Positions 44,101 through 53,294 of a DNA stretch of 64,000 bases are shown here, piece after piece. A program made the translations under genes and the position numbers. The notes under the pieces were generated by a model. The model was not told where the DNA came from and did not search any database. It was given only the letters and a program-made list of their open reading frames with translations. The first letter of the stretch is position 1, and the number at the start of each line of letters is the position of its first letter. The DNA is from Bacteroidota bacterium (GTDB lineage: Bacteria > Bacteroidota > Bacteroidia > Chitinophagales > Saprospiraceae), in NCBI GenBank assembly GCA_029781865.1, contig JAKOVW010000031.1, forward strand, positions 81,126 to 145,125, read 5' to 3'.

Positions 44101-45123
44101 GTGAAAATCACGGCGGGTGAATTAGCCAAGTTAGTCAATGGGACTCTGGAGGGTGATCCGGAAATCCTGATAACACATCCAAGTAAAATTGAGGAGGGAG
44201 GTGAAGGGAGTATCTGCTTTCTGGGTAACCTTAAATATGAATCTCATCTTTATAACAGCAAAGCCTCGGCAATTTTAATTGACCGGTCCTTTGTTCCTAA
44301 AGAAAAAGTAAAGCCGGCACTGATCAGAGTCGATAATGTCTATCTTACAGTAAGTCAATTACTCGAACAATTTAATCAAAAAGAAAAAGGCAACGGACTG
44401 GATACCAAGGCTGAAATTCATCCATCTGCCATATTAGGTGAAAACTGTAGTGTTGGTCCATTTAGTGTAATATCTGAAGGTGTCGTTATCGGTAAAAATT
44501 GTATTCTTCATTCTCAGGTATTTATTGATAAGAATGTACATCTTGGAGACGACACCATTATTTATCCCGGTGTTAAAATTTATAAAGATTGCAAAATAGG
44601 TAACCGCTGTATACTGCATTCAAATTCAGTTATAGGTGCAGATGGATTTGGATTTTCTCCGGATGGCAATGGAAATTATCAAAAAATCGCTCAGCTTGGA
44701 AATGTTGAAATCGGGGATGATGTTGAGATAGGCTCTAATACTACAATCGATCGCGGTACACTGGGTTCCACGCGAATAGGCAATGGATGTAAATTGGATA
44801 ATCTGATCCAGATAGCACACAATGTTCAGATTGGAAATGATACCGTAATAGCTGCACAGGCAGGCATCGCAGGCAGTACCAAAATTGGCAGCAATTGCAT
44901 GATAGGTGGACAGGTTGGAATTATTGGCCATCTGAGCATTGCAGACGGTACGATGATTCAGGCTCAAAGTGGAGTAGCGAGTTCACTAGAACAACCTAAA
45001 GGCAAATGGTATGGGTCTCCTGCAATCGAATATTTTTCATTTTTGAGGTCTTATGCAGAATTCAAACGACTGCCGGAAATAGCCAAAAAGTTGAAGGAAA
45101 TCGAAGACAATCAAAACAAATAA
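44101..45123 (+). CDS. lpxD: UDP-3-O-(3-hydroxyacyl)glucosamine N-acyltransferase LpxD
   Basis: Third step of lipid A synthesis. The 340 residues have an N-terminal uridine-binding domain ([20 protein letters not shown]) and a left-handed beta-helix of hexapeptide repeats (~110-310), including the catalytic His region [13 protein letters not shown] and the [14 protein letters not shown] insertion, then a C-terminal helix ([18 protein letters not shown]). The GTG start fits the upstream promoter. It is the first gene of lpxD-lpxC/fabZ-lpxA. Confidence 0.94.
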   Translation: MKITAGELAKLVNGTLEGDPEILITHPSKIEEGGEGSICFLGNLKYESHLYNSKASAILIDRSFVPKEKVKPALIRVDNVYLTVSQLLEQFNQKEKGNGLDTKAEIHPSAILGENCSVGPFSVISEGVVIGKNCILHSQVFIDKNVHLGDDTIIYPGVKIYKDCKIGNRCILHSNSVIGADGFGFSPDGNGNYQKIAQLGNVEIGDDVEIGSNTTIDRGTLGSTRIGNGCKLDNLIQIAHNVQIGNDTVIAAQAGIAGSTKIGSNCMIGGQVGIIGHLSIADGTMIQAQSGVASSLEQPKGKWYGSPAIEYFSFLRSYAEFKRLPEIAKKLKEIEDNQNK

Positions 45124-45139
45124 TAAGGAAGCCAACGGA

Positions 45140-46531
45140 ATGAATCAAAGGACTATTAAAAATGAATTTTTAGTGGATGGAGTAGGGCTTCATACTGGTT
45201 CATTTGTCAAAATGAAGTTCCGGCCGGCTCCAGAAAATTTTGGAATCCGGTTTCAACGTATGGATCTTCCGGATCAACCTGTAATTCTAGCTGATGTTAG
45301 TCGGGTAGTATCTACCAACCGTGGAACTACATTACAGGAAGGCGTCGCACAGGTTTGGACTGTCGAACACGTTTTATCAGCATTGATTGGCTTGGGTATC
45401 GACAATGTTCTGATCGAACTCGATGGTCCCGAAATTCCAATTAAAGACGGAAGTGCAAAGGACTTTGTCAATTTTCTCGATATCGCAGGATGGACGGAGC
45501 AAAATGCAGAAAGAGATTATTTCAGAATTACTGAACCGATTTCATTTGAAGATGAAACTACCGGTGCAGAATTTCTTGCACTCCCCTCGGATAAATTGGA
45601 GATCACTACGATGATTGATTTTAATTCTAAAACACTGGCACCTCAGTACGCTACTTTAGAAAATATCGAAGATTATAAGACGGAGATTGCACCTTGCAGA
45701 ACTTTTGTTTTTCTGCATGAACTTGAAAAGCTCATCGAGCAAAATTTAATTAAAGGAGGCGATTTGAATAATGCAATTGTTATAGTGGATCGAATGATGA
45801 GTCAGGATGAGCTGGATGACCTGGCCAAGAAATTAAATAAACCCAGCGTAAAAGTAGAACGCGAAGGTGTATTAAATACCATTAAGTTGTATTTTGATAA
45901 TGAACCGGCCAGACATAAATTACTGGATGTTCTTGGAGATCTCGCACTCGTCGGCAAACCAATATTAGGCAACATAGTTACCAAAAAACCAGGGCACAAA
46001 CTGAATATTGAGTTTGCCAGAATTCTGAAAAGAAAATTGATTGAACAGAAACGGATGCAGGGAGTGCCACATTATGATCCTGATAAAAGCCCTGTGTATA
46101 CTACAGAGCAAATCAAGTCCATGCTCCCGCACCGCTATCCTTTTTTAATGGTAGATAAGGTGGTTGAAATGACGGATAAAATGGTGGTCGGTGTTAAAAA
46201 CATCACCATCAACGAACTTATTTTTCAGGGGCATTTTCCCGGAAATCCAATATTTCCAGGTGTTTTGCAGATTGAAGCTATGGCACAAACAGGTGGAATT
46301 TTGGTTTTGGCTACTCAGGAAGAGCCGAATCGTTGGGATACGTACTTTCTCAAAATTGATAATGCAAAGTTCAAGCAAAAGGTATTGCCAGGTGATACGC
46401 TGATCATTAAAATGGAACTGGCAGCACCAATGAGAAGAGGAATCGTTCAAATGATTGGCACGGCTTATGTGGGGAGTAAGTTAGTTTGTGAAGCAGATCT
46501 TACCGCACAAATAGTTAAAAGAGAATCATAG
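45140..46531 (+). CDS. lpxC-fabZ: Bifunctional LpxC deacetylase / FabZ dehydratase
   Basis: This is the fusion typical of Bacteroidota. Residues ~1-300 are LpxC, the zinc-dependent UDP-3-O-acyl-GlcNAc deacetylase (GVGLHTG, WTVEHVLSAL with the zinc His, EIPIKDGSAKDF, and HKLLDVLGDLALVG with the other zinc ligands). Residues ~315-463 are FabZ, the (3R)-hydroxyacyl-ACP dehydratase (MLPHRYPFLMVDKV, FPGNPIFPGVLQIEAMAQ with catalytic His and Glu). It lies 16 bases after lpxD, and its TAG overlaps the GTG of lpxA. Confidence 0.95.
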   Translation: MNQRTIKNEFLVDGVGLHTGSFVKMKFRPAPENFGIRFQRMDLPDQPVILADVSRVVSTNRGTTLQEGVAQVWTVEHVLSALIGLGIDNVLIELDGPEIPIKDGSAKDFVNFLDIAGWTEQNAERDYFRITEPISFEDETTGAEFLALPSDKLEITTMIDFNSKTLAPQYATLENIEDYKTEIAPCRTFVFLHELEKLIEQNLIKGGDLNNAIVIVDRMMSQDELDDLAKKLNKPSVKVEREGVLNTIKLYFDNEPARHKLLDVLGDLALVGKPILGNIVTKKPGHKLNIEFARILKRKLIEQKRMQGVPHYDPDKSPVYTTEQIKSMLPHRYPFLMVDKVVEMTDKMVVGVKNITINELIFQGHFPGNPIFPGVLQIEAMAQTGGILVLATQEEPNRWDTYFLKIDNAKFKQKVLPGDTLIIKMELAAPMRRGIVQMIGTAYVGSKLVCEADLTAQIVKRES

Positions 46532-47304
46532 TGGTACAAAGTAATATACATCCGAAAGCTAAAATCGGGAAAGGAACGGTAATAGAACCATTTTCTACGA
46601 TACATGAAGATGTTATTATCGGTGAAAATTGCTGGATCGGTCCCTATGTGACTATCATGAGTGGTTCACGGCTGGGCAATAATTGTAAAGTATTTCCAGG
46701 AGCAGTTGTCGGTGCTGTTCCCCAGGATCTCAAATTTGCTGGTGAAGATAGTTTGCTGGAAATCGGAGATAATACCATAATCCGGGAATGTTGTACGCTC
46801 AACAGGGGTACCAAAGCTGCAATGACTACCAAAGTCGGAAGCAATTGTTTGCTGATGGCTTATGTCCATGTGGCGCACGATTGTATTGTCGGAAATAATG
46901 TAATACTCGCAAATAGTGTCAATCTGGCCGGGCATATTGAAATTGATGATTATGCAATCATTGGCGGAATGTCGGCGATCCATCAATTTGTGAAAATTGG
47001 CCCGCACGCCATGGTGGGTGGAGGTTCACTGGTCACTAAAGATGTTCCTCCCTATGCAAAAGCGGCCCGCGAACCTTTGTCTTATGAAGGAATAAATTCT
47101 ATCGGATTAAAAAGACGAGGATTCACCGTTGATCAGGTCAACAAAATTCATGAGATCTACCGCTATCTGTTTGTCAAGTACAAGAACGTCAGCAAAGCGA
47201 TTAAAGCTATTGAAGTTGAATTGCCAGACTCACCGGAAAAAGATATCATTTTAGAATTTGTACGCAATTCCAATCGCGGAATCATGAAAGGATACCGAAG
47301 ATAA
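46531..47304 (+). CDS. lpxA: UDP-N-acetylglucosamine O-acyltransferase LpxA
   Basis: First committed step of lipid A synthesis. The 257 residues form a hexapeptide-repeat beta-helix (~1-185) with the catalytic His region MAYVHVAHDCIVG and the HQFVKIGPHAMVGGGSLV segment, then a helical C terminus (INSIGLKRRGFTVDQVNKIHEIYR) that is diagnostic of LpxA. The start is GTG, overlapping the preceding stop by one base. Confidence 0.95.
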   Translation: MVQSNIHPKAKIGKGTVIEPFSTIHEDVIIGENCWIGPYVTIMSGSRLGNNCKVFPGAVVGAVPQDLKFAGEDSLLEIGDNTIIRECCTLNRGTKAAMTTKVGSNCLLMAYVHVAHDCIVGNNVILANSVNLAGHIEIDDYAIIGGMSAIHQFVKIGPHAMVGGGSLVTKDVPPYAKAAREPLSYEGINSIGLKRRGFTVDQVNKIHEIYRYLFVKYKNVSKAIKAIEVELPDSPEKDIILEFVRNSNRGIMKGYRR

Positions 47305-47311
47305 TGGAGAT

Positions 47312-47339
47312 GAGATCTGAACTATGAGTTATGAGATGA
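47312..47339 (+). repeat. Weak heptamer block after lpxA
   Basis: Four 7-bp units GAGATCT, GAACTAT, GAGTTAT and GAGATGA lie in phase 8 bases after the lpxA stop. The match between units is weaker than in the cus and ars blocks. Confidence 0.35.
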
Positions 47340-47478
47340 AAGTATTTAGTGATGTGACAAAGAAGTTAGGCGTTCTTTTGAATTATTAAATACAGGACAT
47401 GATTCAATCTGAATATCTTACTGAAAATTTTTCATTGAACTCTCTAGAGCAAAACGCTGACGCTATATTACCCCGCTA

Positions 47479-48099
47479 ATGGAACTCATAGCAGAATCTA
47501 TATACAAGCGATTTCATCAGGCCTGGATCATCAGGGATTTTAGTTATACCTTTTCGTCAAATCACATCTATGGAATAGCCGGATTAAATGGAAGTGGCAA
47601 ATCCACTTTGTTGCATATTCTCGCAGGATTAACTCCGCCCAGCAAAGGCAAGATCAGGTACGTCGATAATGGCAGTGCGCTCTCTGAGGAATCCTGGTTC
47701 CAGGGAATTTGCTATGCAGCACCTTATGCCGATCTGTATGAGTACATGAATCTGGAAGAATTGATGACGCATTATTTGGGATTTAAGAAATTTTCAAAGA
47801 ATCTCAGCTTTAAGGAATTCGTCGATGTTGTTTTCCTGAATGGTCATGAACACAAATTGATAAAGATGTACTCTTCGGGAATGAAACAACGATTAAAATT
47901 GGCGATAAGCATATTAAGCGAAAGCAGGATTTTATTTTTGGATGAGCCCCAAAGTAACCTGGACGATTTTTCGAAAAGCTGGTATCAAAATTTATTAAAG
48001 GAACATGCAAAAAATAAAATTGTCATCATAGCATCCAATGAAGCGGAGGATTTTAAACTGGTGGATGAAAAAATTGAGTTAAAAGCACTAAGCCGATAA
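47479..48099 (+). CDS. ABC transporter ATP-binding protein
   Basis: Small ATPase subunit of 206 residues with Walker A GLNGSGKSTLLHILAGL, a signature reading YSSGMKQRLKLAISIL, Walker B RILFLDEPQSNLDD and a late H-loop region (IIASNEAED) where the usual His is not obvious. It most resembles ATPases of ABC-2/heme-export type. No permease gene is adjacent, so its substrate is unknown. It starts ~170 bases after lpxA. Confidence 0.8.
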   Translation: MELIAESIYKRFHQAWIIRDFSYTFSSNHIYGIAGLNGSGKSTLLHILAGLTPPSKGKIRYVDNGSALSEESWFQGICYAAPYADLYEYMNLEELMTHYLGFKKFSKNLSFKEFVDVVFLNGHEHKLIKMYSSGMKQRLKLAISILSESRILFLDEPQSNLDDFSKSWYQNLLKEHAKNKIVIIASNEAEDFKLVDEKIELKALSR

Positions 48100-48208
48100 C
48101 TGAAAAAAATATCTAATGGGGTTAAATTTTAGCAGAGATTGCTGCAAGAACATGTCTGATAAATTATTAACTTGGCACTTCTTTTTTAATCATTCTAAAA
48201 ATGTAAAT

Positions 48209-49393
48209 ATGAAATTAGCTTCTACTTTATTTGTTGTATTGTTTTTGAAATCATTGTCGTTTAGTCAGATAACCATTTTGGCATCTGATATACCTGTTCC
48301 ACCCGAAATAGTGAACTTTGATGATATTTCAACAAGCAAACCGGGGCAGCCTTCTACGGGAGCAAATCAAAACTGGGATTATTCTGCTCATTTTGGAAAC
48401 AATCCCTTCTCGATTTATTATCCGGTAGAAACCATTCCTTTTTATACCAATGCAGGTATTGATGTTTACCTGGCGAGCTTCAAGAATCTCAATAGCAATC
48501 TGGGGTATAACATTTATAATGAATTGGATTGGAACGGAACGGATGTACTCGATTCCGGTCTGGATATTCCATTTCAGAGTTATAGTTTAGGCGCGTATAC
48601 CGGTAATCCTTCTGATAGTTTGGTGTTTCCGGCGCAGCAATATATTTTAAGCACGCCAAGAATACTCATGCATTTTCCTATGACTGCAAATTCTTCCTGG
48701 CATAGCAATAGCCAACGCGTTACCAATTTTACGCTAACTGTTGGTGCATTGGGATTGAATAAAATACCCGGTCAGCAAAAGTATACGCTGGTAAGAAATG
48801 ACAGTATTGTAGGATGGGGAAAATTAAGTGTTTATACGCCAAATGGTCCCAGTATCCGTTATGATGTTTTGATGGATAGAATTGAGCAATATGCTGTGGA
48901 TAGTTTTTTCATTGCGGGGGGTCCTGCGCCGACCGTATTGCTGACCTCATTCGGAATTACTCAGGGACAGATTTCAGGCCTACAGTATGCCTATAACTTT
49001 TATCGTAAGGGTTCCTATGCTTATTTGATGCGCATGTTTTATGGCACAGATAAAACCTACAGTACAATCAGCCAGGCGTTTGTGAGCACGGATGATGTGC
49101 TTACCGGAGTAAATAATACCGGGGCAAATACCTATTCATCTTTGATTTTTCCGAATCCATCAAACGGCCATGACATTAATATTCAACTTACAGGCAAAGA
49201 AGTGAAATCTGCTACCTATAGATTGTATGATTTAACCGGAAGGACAGTTCAGCAGGGAACACCTGCGATGCAGGGCAATGGATTTATGCAAATAAAATTG
49301 CAATCCACTTTGTCTAATGGAAATTATTTACTTCGTTTATTTGATGAGTCGCAGCATGAAATTATTTCTGAAAAAATCACTGTGCAATTGTAA
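48209..49393 (+). CDS. T9SS-exported protein of unknown function
   Basis: Signal peptide (MKLASTLFVVLFLKSLSFSQ), ~290 residues of predicted beta-rich mature region without a family I recognise (ILASDIPVPPEIVNFDDI, TGANQNWDYSAHFG), and a C-terminal T9SS type A domain (SLIFPNPSNGHDINIQ ... GNYLLRLFDESQHE). I choose the ATG at 48209 because the frame opening at 48116 would put 31 charged residues before the signal peptide. Confidence 0.72.
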   Translation: MKLASTLFVVLFLKSLSFSQITILASDIPVPPEIVNFDDISTSKPGQPSTGANQNWDYSAHFGNNPFSIYYPVETIPFYTNAGIDVYLASFKNLNSNLGYNIYNELDWNGTDVLDSGLDIPFQSYSLGAYTGNPSDSLVFPAQQYILSTPRILMHFPMTANSSWHSNSQRVTNFTLTVGALGLNKIPGQQKYTLVRNDSIVGWGKLSVYTPNGPSIRYDVLMDRIEQYAVDSFFIAGGPAPTVLLTSFGITQGQISGLQYAYNFYRKGSYAYLMRMFYGTDKTYSTISQAFVSTDDVLTGVNNTGANTYSSLIFPNPSNGHDINIQLTGKEVKSATYRLYDLTGRTVQQGTPAMQGNGFMQIKLQSTLSNGNYLLRLFDESQHEIISEKITVQL

Positions 49394-49505
49394 TCATTCA
49401 TTTTAAAATTGCCGGTATGAGTGAAGATATTGTTTGAATTCATGCTCAAATTTAATTGAATGATATTTGCAATTGAAACAACATCGCTCACATCATTACC
49501 GGATT

Positions 49506-49577
49506 GGTCTCGTAGTTCAACGGATAGAATAGGAGTTTCCTAAACTCTAGATAGCAGTTCGATTCTGCTCGAGACTA
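49506..49577 (+). tRNA. tRNA-Arg (anticodon CCT)
   Basis: A full cloverleaf can be drawn: acceptor GGTCTCG pairs with CGAGACT (one G-U), D arm GTTC...GAAT, anticodon stem GGAGT/ACTCT with loop TTCCTAA giving anticodon CCT, and T arm GCAG-TTCGATT-CTGC. The discriminator is A and CCA is not encoded. tRNA genes often mark the boundary of integrated elements, and the accessory region starts right after it. Confidence 0.88.
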
Positions 49578-50142
49578 CTAAATTAGGATACAAAGGCCTG
49601 TAAATCAATTAATTTGATTTTGAAGGTCTCATTAGGGTCTCCAAATCCTTAAACATTTCAGAACTTCAATGAACTTTAATCAAAGATAGATTCATCTTGA
49701 TTAAAATACAATATAGCATTTGTTCTCACTGATCTTAGATCCTTAATCCAGATTTGGTTTGCAGTAGGTCTTAGTGACGTAGAATGAAATTTTAGCTATA
49801 ATATATATGTGGTAAAATAGAGTAGGGAAGTGGATATGGGAAAAGCTTGGTTTGGTGGGTATTTTCATTCCTCTTAAAATAAATTCCTCCTGGATATTTT
49901 ACCTTGGTATTGGACAGGAAAGACCAGGGTTATACTCTCCACTGATATAGAATTCCCTAACTCAAATCTACAATTCCTGATCCCTTGGAATTACTCCAAG
50001 CAGATACTAATTTGTGAATCCTCCCAAATTCATGATTTTGTAAGGACCAAGAAATTAGATCATTTTTGTTTCTGGTAATTTGGGTCTCAGAAAATGGAAT
50101 TTAATTTGTTATTTTTGTTTACAATTGGAATAGTTGGACTGC
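49578..50142. other. Gene-free stretch between tRNA-Arg and the cassette array
   Basis: About 565 bases without a convincing ORF. It contains GGTCTCATTAGGGTCTCC near 49625, which echoes the first bases of the tRNA, but no copy of the tRNA 3' end was found. No integron integrase fits here. The right end runs into a half attC-like site. Confidence 0.5.
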
Positions 50143-50167
50143 GTGTATATCAAGACCGTTGTGCGTC
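50143..50167 (+). repeat. Right half of an attC-like site at the left edge of the array (attC0)
   Basis: L' GTGTATATC (50143-50151), spacer AAGACC, and R' GTTGTGCGTC (50158-50167) align with the right arms of the complete sites. No matching left arm was found upstream, so the site was truncated or is an attI-like junction. Confidence 0.6.
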
Positions 50168-50248
50168 GCTTAAAAATTGCAATCAAAAAAAGAAGCAAAT
50201 AAAATATAATTCAAAGCGTTATAGTTTTCTAAATTAAAAATTAAAGAT

Positions 50249-50614
50249 ATGAAAACGAATTACTGGCTTTACTTAATGGGAATAACATTACTTGGATTAG
50301 GAATTATTATCTTAAGGCCTGTACCAATTCCAGCTGAAAAAGATTGCTTAATCACAAAAGGAATTGTTTCCGGAATATTTGAGGGTGGCACGCATGATGT
50401 TGTCTTCAAATTAAAAGATCAAACAAAACAATTTTATGTAAACAGAGGAACGGAAAATGGCCTTGACATACAAAAGTTGCAAAATGAACTAATTGACAAG
50501 GAGATAGTAATTAAATATCCTAATTATTGGTCACCATTGGATCCAAGTAAGACAATTCTTCATGCTTCAAAAATTGAATTCAATGGAAAGACACTATATA
50601 CCGAATTAGATTAA
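50249..50614 (+). CDS. Cassette 1: small membrane-anchored protein of unknown function
   Basis: A 121-residue protein with one N-terminal membrane segment (YWLYLMGITLLGLGIIIL) and a soluble part (GIVSGIFEGGTHDVVFKL, KEIVIKYPNYW) rich in beta strands. I do not recognise its family. It is bounded by attC0 (cassette begins at 50159) and attC1, whose R'' starts seven bases after the stop, a typical cassette arrangement. Confidence 0.7.
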   Translation: MKTNYWLYLMGITLLGLGIIILRPVPIPAEKDCLITKGIVSGIFEGGTHDVVFKLKDQTKQFYVNRGTENGLDIQKLQNELIDKEIVIKYPNYWSPLDPSKTILHASKIEFNGKTLYTELD

Positions 50615-50620
50615 GAAAAC

Positions 50621-50764
50621 GGCACATAACATGGCATAGACTCTACACCGTCAGGCATCCTAAATCCTTCTCTTTTAATTTTTTCCGGTAAAGACAAATT
50701 AATTTTTTATTTTTGGCTGCTAATGAATTGGCGGAGCAGCGTCTATGCTAATCCGTTATGCGAG
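50621..50764 (+). repeat. attC-like site 1 (complete)
   Basis: R'' GGCACATAAC (50621-50630), L'' GGCATAGAC (50633-50641), L' GTCTATGC (50741-50748), spacer TAATCC, R' GTTATGCG (50755-50762). L'' and L' pair over 8 bp and the outer cores over 6 bp. The T-rich centre of ~100 bases carries further short complementarity. The crossover would be between G50755 and T50756. Confidence 0.82.
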
Positions 50765-50801
50765 ATACTAACTTACTTCAATAATGTTACCTTTAATATA
50801 A

Positions 50802-51572
50802 ATGTCTGTTGAAAATATATCAAATCGCGAACAAGCTAAAATGTATTTCTTTTCAATGGGTTGTAATCATTTTCATCTCATACGTGAAAGTGAAGAAAGA
50901 GCTAAGGAATACTATGCATTAAAAATATCTTCCGATGTTGAAGCTCAATGGAGAAAGGAGTATTTTAATGATCTAATTAATGATCTATTAATTGCAGAAC
51001 CAAAAGAAATGGGTCATAAATTCTATGGCTTAAAACATACAGTTGACCGAGATCAATATTATATAAAAGAAATGGAGATTGCATTGAAAAGTATTTATCA
51101 AAAAATACCCGCGAGTCAAATAGGTTTTATGCTTATCTCCATTATTGGTAATAATTCCACTGATTCCCATGAGGGCTTAATTGAGATGGCTTATAGATTA
51201 AAACTCAACAAATCTGCATTAGAATTTTATAATTACGCAAAATATTATTTAGAAATTGCCAAATCTAATAAAATTTCCACTGTATTTTTTAAAAATAATT
51301 TAGTCGATGTAGTTAGATTCTTTAAAATTAAAGAAGATAATCAATATATTCAACAATTAATAGAAGAAGATAATCACGATGGATTCAATTATTATCTTGA
51401 GGGTGCTCAAGAAGGTAATATTTTTTCAATGCTTAAGTTGGCAGATTATTACTTGGAAGGCAGAGGCTGTATCCAAAACAAAGATCAAGCAATAGTTTGG
51501 TTAAAAGTCGCAATAAACAATGGCAATGAACTTGCTAAAGAAAAGTTGGAAAAATTATGTAATTCCATTTAA
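50802..51572 (+). CDS. Cassette 2: protein with C-terminal Sel1-like repeats
   Basis: A 256-residue protein without a signal peptide. The last ~65 residues show Sel1/TPR-like units (YYLEGAQEGNIFSMLKLADYYLEGRGCIQNKDQAIVWLKVA), which usually mediate protein interaction. The first ~190 residues are helical and not recognised. The stop is 28 bases before attC2. Confidence 0.7.
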   Translation: MSVENISNREQAKMYFFSMGCNHFHLIRESEERAKEYYALKISSDVEAQWRKEYFNDLINDLLIAEPKEMGHKFYGLKHTVDRDQYYIKEMEIALKSIYQKIPASQIGFMLISIIGNNSTDSHEGLIEMAYRLKLNKSALEFYNYAKYYLEIAKSNKISTVFFKNNLVDVVRFFKIKEDNQYIQQLIEEDNHDGFNYYLEGAQEGNIFSMLKLADYYLEGRGCIQNKDQAIVWLKVAINNGNELAKEKLEKLCNSI

Positions 51573-51600
51573 CATTGCTAGCCAGAAATAAAATAGTACC

Positions 51601-51740
51601 GCGCATAACATGGCATACACTCATTCCCGCCAAGAGACTTAATCATTCTCTAATGATTTTTTCGTTTAATAAAAATTAATGTTTTATTTTTGGCATCTGG
51701 CAACTTGCTGGAATACTTGTATACCAAATCCGTTATCGCC
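51601..51740 (+). repeat. attC-like site 2 (complete)
   Basis: R'' GCGCATAAC (51601-51609), L'' GGCATACA (51612-51619), L' TGTATACC (51718-51725), spacer AAATCC, R' GTTATCGCC (51732-51740). L''/L' pair over 8 bp with one G-T wobble. The R'' is complementary to the R' of site 1 (start of cassette 2), and its own R' is complementary to the R'' of site 3. Confidence 0.82.
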
Positions 51741-51776
51741 AAGTCTAATGATGTCAAAATCTCCTATAGTTTAGCA

Positions 51777-52460
51777 ATGTTTAAATTAATAATAAAAAAT
51801 ATTCAATTAATCATCTTGATACTTCTTGTTGGGGCAATTTATTGGCAATCCCAAAATATTGAAAACTTATCATTTAAAATACTTAATATACAAAATTCGA
51901 TGGACGAGCACAATAAGAATCTTAGTTTTTCTAGATGGGAAAGAAGTAATTATTACTCGACTATTCAAAATGTACTTCAAGAACCAAACTATCCTTGTTC
52001 AAATGAATCTATATATGAAACCCATTGGATTAAGTTAATTTTTGGATGGCAAGTAAAATTTATTAAACTTGAATTGAGGAGAGATAGTTCAATTTCCATG
52101 ACTTATAAATTTGCAACTCTTAAAAATATAAATAATAATTCAGGATTTGATAGGTTAATAAAACAATCAACTCAGAAATTAGATAAAGCTATTTGGAATG
52201 AATTCAAGGAAAAATTGCAAAGTGTCGATATATATGATGCAGCTTATTGGAATGGCTATGATGATTGTATGGGTGAAAGTTTGGATTGGGAAGCAGTAAT
52301 TGGAAATAAACATTATCAATTTTCTACTGCCTGTAAACATGCAACTAAATTTGCTGAAGCCTGCGAATTTATAATGAGACAAGTTAATGATGAGGAACTT
52401 AAAAAAATGTTTAAGCAGAATGATGAATTAATTAAATCTTTACATGAATACTCCAAATAA
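51777..52460 (+). CDS. Cassette 3: membrane-anchored protein, paralogue of cassette 6
   Basis: The 227-residue protein starts with a membrane segment (IIKNIQLIILILLVGAIYW), followed by a soluble domain with NVLQEP, WNEFKEKLQSVDIYDAAYW, DDCMGESLDWEAVIG and FEFIMRQVN-like helices. It aligns by eye with the cassette 6 product, sharing QEP, an F.EKL..V/I..D/F.A..W block, DC.G...WEAVI and a final Q.N. I start it at 51777; the upstream frame opening at 51690 lies inside attC2 and is not usable. Function unknown. Confidence 0.7.
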   Translation: MFKLIIKNIQLIILILLVGAIYWQSQNIENLSFKILNIQNSMDEHNKNLSFSRWERSNYYSTIQNVLQEPNYPCSNESIYETHWIKLIFGWQVKFIKLELRRDSSISMTYKFATLKNINNNSGFDRLIKQSTQKLDKAIWNEFKEKLQSVDIYDAAYWNGYDDCMGESLDWEAVIGNKHYQFSTACKHATKFAEACEFIMRQVNDEELKKMFKQNDELIKSLHEYSK

Positions 52461-52490
52461 TATAATAATTAAAGAACCCATAAAAAAACT

Positions 52491-52627
52491 GGCGATAACA
52501 TGGTATACACTCAGTCCCCCAGGTAAATTTAATCTTTCACTTTTGGTTTTTAATGGAATAATTAATTTATTATCTTTGGCTATCTTAGGTTTGCGAAACT
52601 TCGTGTATACCAAAACCGTTGTGCGCC
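52491..52627 (+). repeat. attC-like site 3 (complete)
   Basis: R'' GGCGATAAC (52491-52499), L'' GGTATACAC (52502-52510), L' GTGTATACC (52603-52611), spacer AAAACC, R' GTTGTGCGCC (52618-52627). L'' and L' are perfect 9-bp complements. Bases 52502-52553 are almost identical (about three differences) to 54507-54558 in the decayed site 5. Confidence 0.85.
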
Positions 52628-52634
52628 ATTAATC

Positions 52635-53288
52635 ATGAAATATATAGTACTTTCAATTATAGTCATTTCGCTTCTTTCAAGAATCATATTCTTAAATATA
52701 AAAGCTAGAAACAAACAAAATTCAGAGCCGAACATTATAACTGAATTTAACAATAAAGTAAAGAATGCTAAGCTGACCCAAGAATTATACCTTGCTACAC
52801 CAGACAATAAAAAATATGATTTAATATTTTTTTATATAACAAAGTATCTGAAAGAGAAAAATTATGAGTATGAATCTATTTGTGAATTACAGTTGCCGTT
52901 AAGAGTTTTTCACTTCGTTGACTTATTTGAGAGAGAAGTGAATAACGGCGGCTTTCTTCAGTTTTTTACAAATCCAAGCGGTCTTTTTATAGAAGAAACT
53001 AAAAAAGCTTTAATACTGATAAATGCATCAAAAACCGTTGAATTGATTGATAAAGCTCTTCAATGTGTAATAAAGCATAATCAAACCTTAGATAAATTGC
53101 GGCGACCACTTCTTCATTTAAAACTTCATGAAATATTTACTACAAATGACCTTTATGCAAATAATGAAATGCTTTCAGACTTAAGCACTATAGATATGGA
53201 ATTTTATAAATCCGAAGAATTTATAAACACTCTATTGATGGAGTATTTCGAATCTAATGTAAATTTAGTTTTTGCAGATAAAAAATGA
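52635..53288 (+). CDS. Cassette 4: DUF4375 (DMP19-like) domain protein
   Basis: A 217-residue protein with an N-terminal membrane segment (YIVLSIIVISLLSRIIFL) and a C-terminal domain with the hallmark FEREVNNGGFLQFFTNPSGLF and following KKALILINASKTVEL helix, as in DUF4375/DMP19-type proteins. DMP19 is a DNA-mimic protein, but a membrane-tethered member need not do the same. The start ATG lies only 16 bases inside the cassette. Confidence 0.75.
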   Translation: MKYIVLSIIVISLLSRIIFLNIKARNKQNSEPNIITEFNNKVKNAKLTQELYLATPDNKKYDLIFFYITKYLKEKNYEYESICELQLPLRVFHFVDLFEREVNNGGFLQFFTNPSGLFIEETKKALILINASKTVELIDKALQCVIKHNQTLDKLRRPLLHLKLHEIFTTNDLYANNEMLSDLSTIDMEFYKSEEFINTLLMEYFESNVNLVFADKK

Positions 53289-53294
53289 ATAAGC

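Noticed and set aside
48170..48190. TTGGCAC near 48171 considered as a sigma-54 -24 element
   Set aside because: No GC-containing -12 element follows at the required spacing.
49620..49645. GGTCTC repeats after tRNA-Arg considered as an attachment site duplication
   Set aside because: Integrases duplicate the tRNA 3' end, while this short match is to the 5' end and could be chance.
51690..51776. Upstream extension of the cassette 3 reading frame
   Set aside because: It lies within attC-like site 2 and would belong to another cassette; the ATG at 51777 begins a proper membrane anchor.
50621..52627. The ~140-bp sites considered as insertion sequence ends or REP elements
   Set aside because: There is no transposase and no target duplication, and the core complementarity runs between the two ends of each cassette, which fits integron cassettes better.
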